DNA from: Mortierella alpina
Lineage: Eukaryota; Mortierellomycota; Mortierellomycetes; Mortierellales; Mortierellaceae
NCBI GenBank assembly: GCA_029449245.1
Contig: JANATF010000019.1
Coordinates: forward strand, 186,001-250,000
Length of the DNA: 64,000 nucleotides
Direction of reading: 5' to 3'
Positions 31,492 to 42,871 of this stretch are shown here, one piece after another. The number at the start of each line of letters is the position of its first letter. The stretch's first letter is position 1. The notes beneath the pieces are model-generated. The model did not search any database. It had not been told where the DNA came from and worked only from the letters and a program-made list of their open reading frames with translations. A program made the position numbers and the translations under genes.

Positions 31492-32575
31492 AGGTGCACG
31501 ATCTGGTTGCACTCGGTTCTTTTGTGCTGTCTGCTGTCTGCTATGCGGTGCTGTAGGGGTGGGTGGTTCGCTTCAGTGTCGACGTGGCTGCAGTCTCTGT
31601 GTATCTGTCTGTCAGTCTGCTTATCGCGTTGTCTGGATGTTGTTTGCGTATTCGACAGCAAGGTATTAAGCTCTGAACGCGCGTTACCGAATGAGGGCGG
31701 GATTGAATGAGGCAATGGGAGGATGGGAGGAATGAGCTTCAAACACTAGTGGGGTCAGGGAAGGAGCAGCGGTGAAAAGGGCGTGGAAAAGAAGAGAGAG
31801 AGAGAGATGGCGATATGGAGAAGGGGAAGAAGAAAACAGCGGGACAGGAGAGAAAAAGAGAAAAAAAAGGTCAAAAGGACAAAAAGGGGATTATGGATCG
31901 ATCTGTCAGGTGGAAGGTGGAATATACGCACGGCATGCCATACCATATGGCACACACAACACACAGCGCACATCCATATAGCAGCTTGGTATGAAAAAGG
32001 GGGAGGGGACCACATGGGCAGTGAGAACAACGCAGACCACTCCAACAGCCAGCCAGCCAGCTGCTGGCGTCGACTGGGCTTGCCCCTGAATAGACAAACC
32101 GCCAGATGACCCGCTCGTCACAGGGGTGCGCGCTGCTCGTGTTTTCTCACCCCTGGACGCTGTCTTAAATTCTATCAGCTGTTGTCATAGTCTCCACGCA
32201 TGCATTCTCCCGCGTTGCTGGCGTTTCTCAGAGTACAGTACATGGACGGAGCACTGTTTGTTGACGTGGAAGGGACACTATAAAACGCCCGTGCCTCAGC
32301 GCGCTTGAGCACATTCCTTCTGCTGCCCTTCCTTTTTCCATTGTGCCCTTCTCCAAGGAATAGGATGCAGACGAGACTTGTTTGCAGCCAATAGCAGGGC
32401 TGTTCCTGGGAGCCAGACAGATCGCCACCAATCTGCATTTGGGGGTGGGATCCGAGCTTCGCCTGGGGTGGCTGCTGCGAGCCAAGCCCTAAAAGAGGCG
32501 AGCCAAGCCCTAAAAAATGCGCTCAGACATCCTGCTCCCGCTCACCTTCTTTTGCATCTCACCTCGACCCATCCC
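31492..32575. promoter_or_regulatory. divergent promoter interval between myosin and AAA+ ATPase genes
   Basis: About 1.1 kb with no coding signal. It contains a GA-rich stretch near 31790-31880 and a 21-bp-period direct repeat close to the AAA+ start codon. No TATA box is convincing. Confidence 0.4.
32477..32515. repeat. two tandem copies of GCGAGCCAAGCCCTAAAA
   Basis: Exact 18-bp units at 32477-32494 and 32498-32515, separated by GAG, 61-99 bp upstream of the AAA+ ATPase start codon. The core AGCCCTAAAA could be a factor-binding site. Confidence 0.7.
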
Positions 32576-35500
32576 ATGCTCGCCCTCATCAGAGCCACTT
32601 CGGCTCGCCACTGCCGCCGCACGGGGGCTGTGCGGCCCCTGTGCTCCGCCACGGTGCAGCTGCGGGCCCTGGCACGGCCATCACCAGCCAGGGCCACCCT
32701 CCGATCCCTCCGATCCACAAGAGCCCTGCATACCCCGCCCCCGTCTCGCTTCATGAACAATGCAGCCGTCTCCGCCTCCGCAGCCCCTTCCTCTCCTTCC
32801 TCTTCTTCCTCCTCTTCTTCCTCTCCTTCCTCTTCTTCTTCCTCTTCTTCCTCGTCGTCCTCCTTGTCAGGATCCTCTCCCACTCCAGCTGGAGACAGTA
32901 ATGCTGCACCTTCCAAGGACACCCCAGTGAATGCCTCGGACAATGGTGGCAAAGGCAGCAACGCCGTAGAATCCACAGCCTCCAGGCAGCCCGCAGCACC
33001 CTCCATCAAACGACGGCTCAAGAGCCACCGCGGATCTGGCAGGGCCAGGGCACATCTCTCGACCGATCCCACATCCAAAGTGTATGTCCCTGCGATTCCG
33101 GAACGGTTCCTAAAAGCTCATTACCATCCTGCCGCCCAGAATACTTGCACCGTCTCGGGGATCCCATATCATGTTCATGATGGCGTCATGGCCGAGCTTG
33201 TCAACACCGTGGCATCGTGTCTGCTCGCACCAAGCGGACCGCAGGCACACCTCCAACGGATGCCTGCCCGTCACAACAACATCATCCTCAGTTCGCCCGC
33301 AGAAGGCTCTGCTCGTATGCTGGAACTACTGACCATGGCAGCTGCCAAGAGAGTGGGCGCGGATATCATCACAATCGACGTACAGGATCTCATGGAACTC
33401 ACGCCTGACATGTTCAACGTTAAAGGAGTCGGTAGGGCTTATTTTTTTGCACATACTTTGAAGAGGCTATTTAACGCCTCAAATGGACGACCGCAAGTCT
33501 TCCTAACACGGCTAATGGTCTTTGGTTTGTAGGCAATCCTTGGCCAGCGGATCATCTAGCCCGTGGATTCAATCCGTTTGTAGCAGCGCCAGTTCCAGAA
33601 GAGTTCGCGGAAGACCTGGATGACGATCCGACTGACGAATTCGATGATGACGATGACATGGATGGGGACGAAGACACCGTGGGGCGGGGGCGCGGTACTA
33701 TCTTTGTGGACTCGAGAGTCTTTGGATCCAAGTTGCGGCATGGTCGACAGAGTTCAGGTTCGACTGCTACTTCACTGAAGGAAAAGTTTGAACGCTTTTG
33801 GACTGCCCTTCTGCTAGCAGAGCCTGCATCGACGAGCACTACGCCAGCTGCACCTTCCGGCACCTCGGATCGATCGCCTGCCCGTCCAAAGACACAGCCA
33901 AAGATCTTGTTTTTCAATGACATTGCTGATATCATCCACACCGACCTTGGATCCGTTGCAGTCTCTTCTCTCTCTAATGCCGTGCTCACACTCCGTAAAG
34001 CAGGACACAACGTCATGGTCGTGGCGGGCCATTCGCCCTCCTTGATATCGCTAAAGCCTCGGGACGACGAGGACTTCACGGAGACAAAGGGCGATAGTGG
34101 AGCAGTCTCGATCGACGGCGAGTCGGATGCTAATGTGCCTCTCGTCACGATTCTTCAAAAGCTGCGATCGCCGACTGAGGACTCTCATCCTCACGGTAAC
34201 CATCAGTATCCCCATACATCCGCTCTCAGCAACCTGGTGCAAGAAAGGTTTCCAGGACCGACTCAGCTGTTCCATCACATTTCCATACCGCCATACCTCC
34301 CAGTTCCAAGCGATTCTACTTTTGGACGGTTGTCGTCGACCGAGACATCTCTTCAAAAGCAATACGCACTAGAGAATGCTTCTTTACTTCAAAAGGACAA
34401 GTCAGACAGGATAAAGGAGGTCAATTGCCGCAACCTTCACGCTGTGGCAAGGTTCAGAGGCGCTGCTCTTTCGGAATCAGACACGGCTGCAACAGTTTTT
34501 GGATCGCTTCGGGGGATCGACTCTGAGATTTGGGGATTCAGTAAAGTCTATCGCGTCATCTCCAATGCCCTCGGCGAGCTGTACCTTAGCGAGAAGGAAA
34601 AGCATGGAGCAATCGCAGGAAGTTCTACACTATCACAAGGCCACGTCCAGAGCGCACTGGAAACGTCGCTTGCCAACACCAGACTGCGCAAGATTGTTGC
34701 CGGGTCAGAGTGGAGCGGAAAGTCCAAGACCAAGGCAACAAAGCCGTTAGTGCGCATTGAGGACTGCGATCGATATGAGAGCAAACTCTTTGGTAGCATT
34801 GTCGACCCAGGTAAAAAGCGGTGTTTATGCTTACGCTTTGCATCGGATCGTCGTCGTTATTGTTGTTTGCTTACACACCTAACATGATCGTCGTTCATCG
34901 TTGCATTCTGCTCAACTTTTCTAGCCAAGCTCAAGGCGACTTTCAAGAACACCATTACGCCAGCAGAAACGGTCCACACCCTTCAAACCATGATTACGCT
35001 GCCACTCATTCGCCCCCAGCTCTTCTCCTATGGTTTGCTCAAGAACGAATTCCTCTCTGGATTGCTTCTTTTTGGACCACCCGGAACAGGAAAAACGCTT
35101 TTGGCTAAAGCTGTAGCCAAGGAATCAGGGTCCAGGATGTTGGAGATCAAGGCATCCGATATTTTCGACATGTATGTTGGCGAGGGCGAGAAGAACGTTT
35201 CCGCAGTATTCAGTCTTGCGAGGAAGCTCTCGCCCTGTGTCATCTTTCTGGACGAGGTCGACTCCATTTTCAGGGCTCGAGGCAGCGGAGGCAGCGGAGG
35301 CAGCGGCGGAGGTGGTAATTCGAGCCAACGGGAGATCTTGAATCAGTTCATGGTCGAGTGGGACGGACTTCGATCCAGCGGTCAAAATAACGGGATTGTA
35401 GTCATGGCATCAACGAATAGGCCATTTGAGCTCGACGATGCCGTCCTGAGGAGGCTTCCTCGCAGGATATTGGTGGACTTGCCGTCAGAACAAGCCAGGG

Positions 35501-36054
35501 AGCGGATCTTGAATGTTTATCTGGACGAAGAGCTACTCGAACCGGGCGTTGACGTTAAGGATCTGGCCAAGAAAACACCGCTGTTTTCGGGTAGTGACTT
35601 GAAAAACCTATGTGTGTCGGCCGCTTTGGCAGCGGTGCGCGAGGAGGTTGAAGATGAAGTCAAGAGCCTTCATTTTGCCTCGGATGTGCCAATAGATTCA
35701 CTCTCCAACAACACTGATCATGGCAAGGAGCAGGATAAGGTACTCGATCTGTCGCCACTGCTACGCCAGTATAAACAGGATGCCGTGAAGAGGCTGGGCG
35801 CAGGAGAAACAGCAACGGCATTGCTCAACAGTCCAACGGAGCCTCCAGCGAAGCGTGTCATCGCCAAGCGGCATTTCGACAAGGCTCTGGCACAGATCAC
35901 ACCGTCGTGCTCTGAAAACATGGAGAGTTTGACGGAGCTACGAAAGTGGGATGGATTGTATGGTGATGGTGGCAAAGGTCGACGCAAGGGGATCAAGGGT
36001 TTGGGATTTGAGACAGAGTCGTCCCCGACAGCGACAACGAGCGGGACCAAGTAG
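32576..36054 (+). CDS. mitochondrion-targeted AAA+ ATPase, Msp1/ATAD1-spastin clade
   Basis: Exons 32576-33431, 33533-34810 and 34925-36054 give 1087 residues. The N-terminus is Arg-rich and almost free of acidic residues (MLALIRATSARHCRRTG ... RSTRALHTPP), a classic mitochondrial presequence. A poly-Ser stretch follows (about 72-98). Residues 160-700 hold a poorly conserved region with an acidic linker and a P-loop-less fold. The single AAA module is typical of the meiotic clade: Walker A GPPGTGKT (762-769), Walker B VIFLDEVD, sensor ASTNRPFELDDAVLRRLPRR with Arg fingers, and sensor-2 PLFSGSDLKNLC. A Gly/Ser loop (GSGGSGGSGGGG) is inserted after Walker B, just before the second helix. Related large fungal proteins are annotated as mitochondrial AAA ATPases. 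A role in extracting or unfolding mistargeted membrane proteins is inferred from Msp1. The domain is clear; the exact role is not. Confidence 0.85.
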
Positions 36055-37042
36055 ACAGGCAGACACGTTTTTCCTTTTGTTTTTGTACAACAATTTCAGC
36101 CATTTTGCATTATCCATGGATCTATTTTGCACTTGGAGATGGGTTCATTGGCGCCCATGTGTGGGAAACGAATGGATATTCCGCAGCCCGCCTTTGAACC
36201 GCATTGGCGAGGTCCTGCCTAGAAAAACGGAGAGCACCCATGTTTAAGGCATTTGGTACGGAATATCTACAAGACCGAAACGCTTCGAAGAACCACTTCA
36301 CTGTGCGAGTGAGAAAGGGGCGCGTGGTGCCGGTTTCTCGTTTAAACATTAGACCCGACGTCGGCGACCATCTGGTGTCAGACATTCCAAGTGTGTCCAC
36401 TCAGTGAAGGATGTAAACTCTTTGGCCTTTGCTCTTACACTGTTTGGACGAGGTACGAACACGGACACTTTGGAGGGTGCCATAAGTGCTTGAGTAGATG
36501 GTTTTTTTGACTCCTCTGGGTCCTCAAGAACTATGACTTGAGTCATTCAGAAGGATGCATGTCTCTGTAGCGTAGACAGACACGAGAGTATGGGTGTCGA
36601 TGCAAGTAGTCCAGGAAAACGAGTGAGCAGGTTGGTTCCTGTTTTTTCCCGGTTATGTTTGCCAACCAGATCTCAGCATTTCAGCAGGCCCACTGTCCAC
36701 AAGGCCATACCCAAACAAGTGGCCAACCAACCAGGATTCCAGGAAGGCAGTATGTTGGCCATGTATATTTAATACAGTAGAAAGATCCTTCCTTTTTGCT
36801 CCTTTCATCCTCATCCTCATCCTCTTCTTCATCCTCACCCACATCCTTAACCGCATTCTGATTCTGATTCTGATTTGATTTCTCATTCTTATCCTCACTC
36901 CTCACTCCTCACTCCTCACTCTCATCCCTGACATCCTCTTCTCATCCCATCCTTCTCTTCCCCTTGGCTCTTCCTCTTCCCCACTCTCTCGCCTTCCGCT
37001 GATCAGGCACGCCTGCTCGCTCTCCGATCTGCCCGCCTGTGG
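36055..37042. other. intergenic, promoter side of the glycosyltransferase gene
   Basis: No coding signal. A CT-rich plus-strand tract (about 36785-36980, many TCATCCTCA-like units) precedes the next start codon, as expected for a 5' UTR or promoter. Confidence 0.4.
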
Positions 37043-39896
37043 ATGGGACACCCAGCACTCGCTGATCATTCGACCATGGACCACGAACGAGCCTTTGGAG
37101 CCACAGGCTCGCTTCACGCCACCAACGGCTCGCTGCACCACCACACCGCCGCAACCACCATCAGCATCTCCAGCACCACCTCCAGCACAGAGAAGGCCCC
37201 CACCCATCAGTCTCGCGCCCGATCTCATTCACATTCCCATCATCATCACAGCAACATCATCCGCAGCAGCATCCACACCGGCCCTGGAGCACCAGGAGCA
37301 CCCTCCAACCTCCCCGCCAGTGCAGGAGCAGGTGGAACCTCCGGCGGACTCTTTAACTCAAGTTCCATGCCGTCGCTCAAGACCCACATGAACATGAACC
37401 AGCATAGTCATCATCTCGATCAGTTCTCGCGGTCGGTCTCTGCCCGTGCACGGCGATTCTTGCGCTCCAACTTTACACACTTCCGCAATAGCACAGGCAC
37501 GGCCCGTCGGGTTCGTTTCGGCTTCCTCCTCCCGCTGACAGTCCTCGTACTCTGGCTCGTGTACATCATCAACACGATGCTCTTCAGAGCCGTCTTTGGC
37601 TCCAACCACAAGACCTCTGGCGGCTTCGGGCCGAAGCAGCCGCCCACATGGATCGATCGCGGCAGTATCACGGATCTGGACTTGAGGCCTACAGACGGTG
37701 CGAATATGACTACCGCCATTCTTCTCAACTGGTCAAGACTGGACTCACTCAAGGAGATTGTCGACCATCTCTGTCCTCATGTCATGTTCAAGGAGATTAT
37801 GATCTGGAATAACAAGGTGGACGTTCATTTGGAAGAAAAGGTAATTGAAGATTCTCGACTTGTGCAACACTGCACCCTGCCGGCCCTTTTGTTTGGTTTT
37901 TCCCGACGGCGTACCATCTGCATGAATCAAGGAACCACTAGTCTGCAATCGGCCTCCAAGAGTGTACGACATGTACCTGCGGAAGGGATGTGACACTAGC
38001 GCGGGGGAGTCCAAAAATGGACCCCAAAACTGGCAACGCCCATGGCCCCTACCATGCATCATCTCCTTGTTTCCCTCAGAGCTGGGAAGTTGGGCCAAGG
38101 GGGACGACAGCCTCTTTTTTGTAAAAAGTTCTTACCCACTCAATCTTCAATTGCTTTTTTTCATGAAACTAGATGTTCAGCTGTCCAAAGGTCCGCGTAT
38201 TCAACTCGCCCAACAACATGTTCTTCGTGGCCCGCTATATGGCCTGCGCAATGGCCTCCTCACCCTACTGCTACTTTCAGGACGACGATTGGAAGATCTT
38301 CTACTTGCGATCTATGTACGCCAACTTTCTACGATTCCCACAATTTCTGCACACGGACACCAACTCTGACGTGTATGCATTGACCAATTGGCGCTGGTGC
38401 TTCTTTGAGGATGGTAAGTCATTACCCAAACACATTCTCGTGTCAGTTCATTGGGAAATGAAATGCTAGTTTCCAAAAAGCGTTCATTTTGCACAAGACC
38501 GTGAATCAGGGTGGTACAACTGAGTACTGACACCAGATTCACCCAGAGAGTGTCCTTTACACTGACAATAACACAATTCTTTCCTGTTGACTGAAAAATA
38601 TATTCCTGTAGAGGTGAACATGCATGCTTGTTTCTCCTGGCTCGGCACGGGTGCCTTGGCGACTCGGGACAGTGTCGTCAAGTTTCTGAAGCAGGCCTCG
38701 GTGACCGAAATGGACCCATTGGAATTTGCCTACGGTGACATGTATTTTTCGACCTATTTGAACCAAGTTCCATACCAGCTCGAGAACTATCTCATGGAAC
38801 TAGTGGATCCATCACAGGATGTTGTGGCCTTCAGCAAAGGGTCCGAAGGCAAAACCAGAAACAAGTTGTACATGGTAAAGCGTTTTTGCAGCCCAAAGCT
38901 TTCAGATCACTGCTATCCGTTAGGTTAAACCCCTATTTTTTTCACACTGAGCCTCAGTACTAACCGAGAATACCTTTTTATTCTGGATTTTATAGCACAA
39001 AGCAGCTCAAAAGACATGGGACGCTCTCTCGAGAAAGGATCCCAATTTTGAGCGGGAAGAGCTGCATCCAACGTATCAGGAGCGCGATGTCAGATCGCCC
39101 TGTGCCGATGACCGATGCTTGGTGATTTCGAACAAGCACCCTTTCCCAGATGTCAGGATGTTCAAGTACCGACCCTACATTGATATCGAGGAGAGTGAAA
39201 AGATTCACACGCAGTACGATGATCCCACGACCTATATTCGATTCCCCTTCAGCAAAGCCGTGGATGGTATGGATGACACAGCGTACAAGAGTACTCAGCC
39301 AATAGTTCAAGGCGATTACATTGGAATCGACATGCTTTTGCCAGTGGATCGCAAGATTGAGTTCAAGGTGCTGTACCAGATGGGCGAACAGTGGATCAAG
39401 AACGCCAAACTTGAGGTCGCCGGCAAGGATGCTGTCTACGTAAGTTTTGGGCGAGGGGTGAAGCCAGGGTTGGACATACGGAGGATTTTCGATTTTTCTT
39501 TCTTTACGACTGGAACTGATCCATGTGCCTTGACTCGTTTTTCTATCTTTTTTGACAAAAATACAGCGGACTGTTCCACTTCATGTCAGTTGCAAAGAGG
39601 TCAGGAACCCGGATTATCGCGGCAAAGTGACCAGCGACGTCCAGCATGCATTTTTGAACCAGGTCCTGGAGCATCAGGTCTTTGACACTCAGGAGCTGGA
39701 GAAGGTGTACAATGGCGGCGAGGAAGATCAAGAGGACAAGAAACCCGTACTATCATATTATGAGGACTATGGCTGGAGGAGCCAGTGCAAATTTGTTGTG
39801 CACGAGTCGTCTGGGTTCAGATTCATGAGGCTGATCAGTGGTCGGGACGAGCGATACCCGTTTGTCATCTATGATCTTGGCTGGAAGGTCCTCTAG
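37043..39896 (+). CDS. type II membrane glycosyltransferase (GT64/exostosin-like fold suspected)
   Basis: Exons 37043-37840, 38173-38413, 38612-38874, 38996-39439 and 39567-39896 encode 691 residues. The topology is a cytosolic His/Ser-rich N-tail (1-150), one membrane helix (about 158-178, FGFLLPLTVLVLWLVYII) after a basic segment, then a lumenal catalytic region, as for Golgi enzymes. MTTAILLNWSRLDSLKEI and KEIMIWNNKVD resemble the start of a GT-A fold. RVFNSPNN and CYFQDDDW supply the DxD-type metal and nucleotide-sugar site. Three later segments (ACFSWLGTGAL, FAYGDMYFSTYL, PYIDIEESEK) complete a large C-terminal domain. The donor and acceptor sugars are unknown. The 332-nt first intron is the longest in the window. 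The start could instead be the ATG at 37076, which has a stronger context (GACCATGG). Confidence 0.78.
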
Positions 39897-41034
39897 AGGA
39901 TGCTAGGAGTGGGAGGTCCAGCGAAAACGAAACACAGCACATTGGAAAGATATAGTGGAAAAAAAAAGCGCGACCCTGATTGTCTGTGGGCAATTGGAGC
40001 CAGAGGTTGAATGCAAACCCGCGACACAGCTATTTTTTTCTTCTTTTTCTTTTAGAGTCTCCCAACCCCCCTCCACATGTAATTAAAAGTGATCCAGGCG
40101 GGTTCACCGGGGGTATAAGTGAGTTTTTTTTGGACGATACATCCCGAGACTTGGACGTCAAGGAGTGAGTTATGAATTTTTTACTCAGCAGTCTCGTTCA
40201 TGCCAGTCAGTACCAGTCAGTTCCGAGTCCTAAGCATGTCTTTGGCGGGAGTGACAATATTATAAAACATGTGTCGCCGTCGAGTAGAGCATCCTCGGAT
40301 GAGGAGTGCTCTTCATTGCGGGATCGACACTCTTGGATTAGTAGCAGCCCCCCCTCCCTCCCAAAAAGTAGAGCGACCCAAGATCTTCTGACCCCCTCTC
40401 CCACAACCCCGCACCCCTATTGCCTTTTTGCACAGGCCAAGGGGCATAAGAGAGACTAAGTTGCCTTTGTTACCCATTCCTATCCTAGGTTAGGTCGACG
40501 CGCGCGCCATGAATGTTTTGATGCATGAAACTACTAATGCTCTTTCCTTTTTTTTTTTTTATCAGAGTTCAATCGGAATTGTTTTGTGCGTCCTCACCCT
40601 CCCTTTCCGTGGACAAAGAAAAGGTTCGCCAAAAGGAGGTGTGGCTCACGCAGTCTCACATCATCCGTCCTCATCATGCAACCCTGATCATCCAGTGTAT
40701 ATGTGTGTGTGTGAGAGAGAGAGAAAAGAGAGACGGCGTATAATGACAGCGCGTGCACAATTTGCAGATTACTGATCTTCTACGCACAATTCATTAGAGT
40801 GGAACCGATTTGGGCCATGCGAAAGGGCCCAATGGCCAATGGATGGTGGACGATGAGAAAAGCCCAGGTTTAGATTGTGCAAAAAAAAAAATGGGCGCTT
40901 GACTCCTCCTTTCCTCTGGCCGGCCCGTCATGGAGGAGGGGAATAAATGTCTGTGTCCCAAGGCGGAGGCAAGGAAAGTGGGAGGAAGACCGACCTTCTA
41001 TTTACTGTACAAATCGTAACCCTTTGCGCCGACT

Positions 41035-41056
41035 AAAAAAAAAAAAAAAAAAAAAA
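41035..41056. repeat. poly(A) homopolymer, 22 nt
   Basis: An uninterrupted run of A in the gene-free interval. It has no flanking duplication that would mark a retroposed copy. Confidence 0.7.
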
Positions 41057-42557
41057 GGGCACCAGACATTTTATCTGTCTGCATGCATGTCATCTTGCTT
41101 GTCCTCTGATGAATCAAAATCAGGGCTCTACTGATAATCCATCTACCCTATTTTCTTGGAGAAGGGGCGACGACATGGTCCCACCCTTCCCCTCCCTACA
41201 ATGACCCTGCTATTCATGTCATTCCGCATTTGGATGATGAGTGAAGGCAATGTCGTTTCTGCAGAACTAGAAGGAAGTGTTCAGGTAACCCTACTCCGTC
41301 CCCCAGTCGCGCAAGAGGATCTAATCTCAGGGAAGGACGAGGAGGACGACGAGGAGGAGGAAGAGTGCGGAGGATGGGTAAAGCTTTGTGCTTCTTCTCA
41401 CACGGATAGATTGCAGCCATAAGAACCTTAATGACATAAGTGCGTTTTTCATCCCACATCGCGTGCTGTTGATTGGCTGGGCTCGGCAAATTGTCGCGTT
41501 ACACACGCGCGCGTGAGAGTGGGTGGTCTGGCGACAACAACGCACTCTTTCACTTGCTCGTTTATGATAAAACACATAATATGTGCATAGTACCATATCT
41601 GTGGGGCAGAGTGTTGCAGCCCTAGCGAGGTGAAGCGTTTCTTGCGGAGACACTGAAGTGGGGGGGGGGGGTGGGAATGCCAAATACCGCTGAGAAGCCA
41701 AGAACACACTGTAGTCTTCATGGCGACGTGCCCGATAGAGAAAGTAATGCACAGAAAGATTAAAGGAAAAGAAACACATTCGCCGCAGTATCTTTCATCA
41801 GACCAAAGGATATATCTCTTAGGTTCGGCCCTTGCTGTTCATTTTGTTGACTCCCTCTCACAATCTCGCATCATCTCTTGATCGATCAAGTCCTTGTCAG
41901 CCTTTTCATGGAGAGACATGTAACAAACAAAGAATAGGAATAGAACGATGGGCCGGACTAGCCAAAGTAGAAGAAAAAAAAAAGGCTAAGGGTTCTTGGA
42001 GTGTGTATGCGATCAAAATCAAAAATCATGATCATGGACTAGGTTGTTTATTGTTTTCTCTAGGAATGTGTACTGTACCTGCATAGTCTACAGGTAGGCA
42101 GAAAACAATAACTGGTTCTTGGTTGAAAGGGTTTTTGAATAATGATAAAGAGTTGGACCTCACCAAACAAAACACAACGGCAGGGACTCGAGAAGCGGGT
42201 GACGGTAATGGACGGTGTCTGCAGATGATATCGGACCCGGATGAAAAACAAAAAAAAATTGCCTTTCAGATATGATAACTCTAACATGTATGAGAAAGCC
42301 GTTTCTTGTTTGGCATGCGTTTGTCCCTGAGTCGTGTTTTTGTTTATTTGTGTTCCGAGCGCCTGGCTGTTTTCTTTTTTGATCAGGACGCGGCGATGGC
42401 TCTCATCCAGCAGGGCGCCCTTTGTCATCACTTGGGTCCATGGACAATTCAATCCAGTTTGACGGGGGGGATCAAAAATTAGCCTTGAAAAAAAATCTGC
42501 GCGCCATGAACTCAAGCGATTGAGTGCAAAAACACGCTCTATTGTTCTATTGCACCT

Positions 42558-42577
42558 CCCCCCCCCCCCCCCCCCCC
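42558..42577. repeat. poly(C) homopolymer, 20 nt
   Basis: An uninterrupted run of C about 295 bp upstream of the chitinase start codon. Its length may be inexact, as such runs are prone to assembly error. Confidence 0.65.
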
Positions 42578-42698
42578 ATGTCCCATGAATCGATATCAAT
42601 GCAGACTACGCCTGACAGACAGCATGTGGATCTCAATGCCTCCCCTCGTATGCACGTATCTGATCCCTAGCGACGTGTTTCTCAGGATGCTCCTCACA

Positions 42699-42706
42699 TA
42701 TAAATA
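42699..42706 (+). promoter_or_regulatory. TATA box of the chitinase gene
   Basis: TATAAATA about 165 bp upstream of the start codon, followed by a pyrimidine-rich leader (42740-42850). It is one of the few clear TATA elements in the window, fitting a regulated secreted enzyme. Confidence 0.55.
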
Positions 42707-42871
42707 CGCCGGGTTACTCGCCACTAGTTGCCTTTTTTTTTGTTCAGTACCCTCACTCGTGCACACCTGTCTCTTCTACCTTCCTCGACCTCCTTCCTCG
42801 AACTCTCCCTCCCCTTTGTCTCCGACAACATCCCCTTCCTCCCTTTTGTGCCATTAGCATACCAAAAAAAA

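Larger units (their letters stand above)
39897..42698. other. 2.8-kb interval without a recognisable gene
   Basis: Frames are short and carry no domain signal. The interval includes homopolymers (22 A at 41035-41056, G and C runs) and AT-rich patches. Nothing resembling a tRNA, snoRNA or transposon end was seen. Confidence 0.45.

Noticed and set aside
32542-33078. Glu-rich frame antisense to the AAA+ gene 5' exon
   Set aside because: It is the mirror of the poly-Ser tract; the sense strand carries the presequence and continuous splicing.
40060-40170. Possible short gene start near GGGTATAAGTG
   Set aside because: The frames that follow are short and lack coding character; the TATA-like string alone is not evidence.
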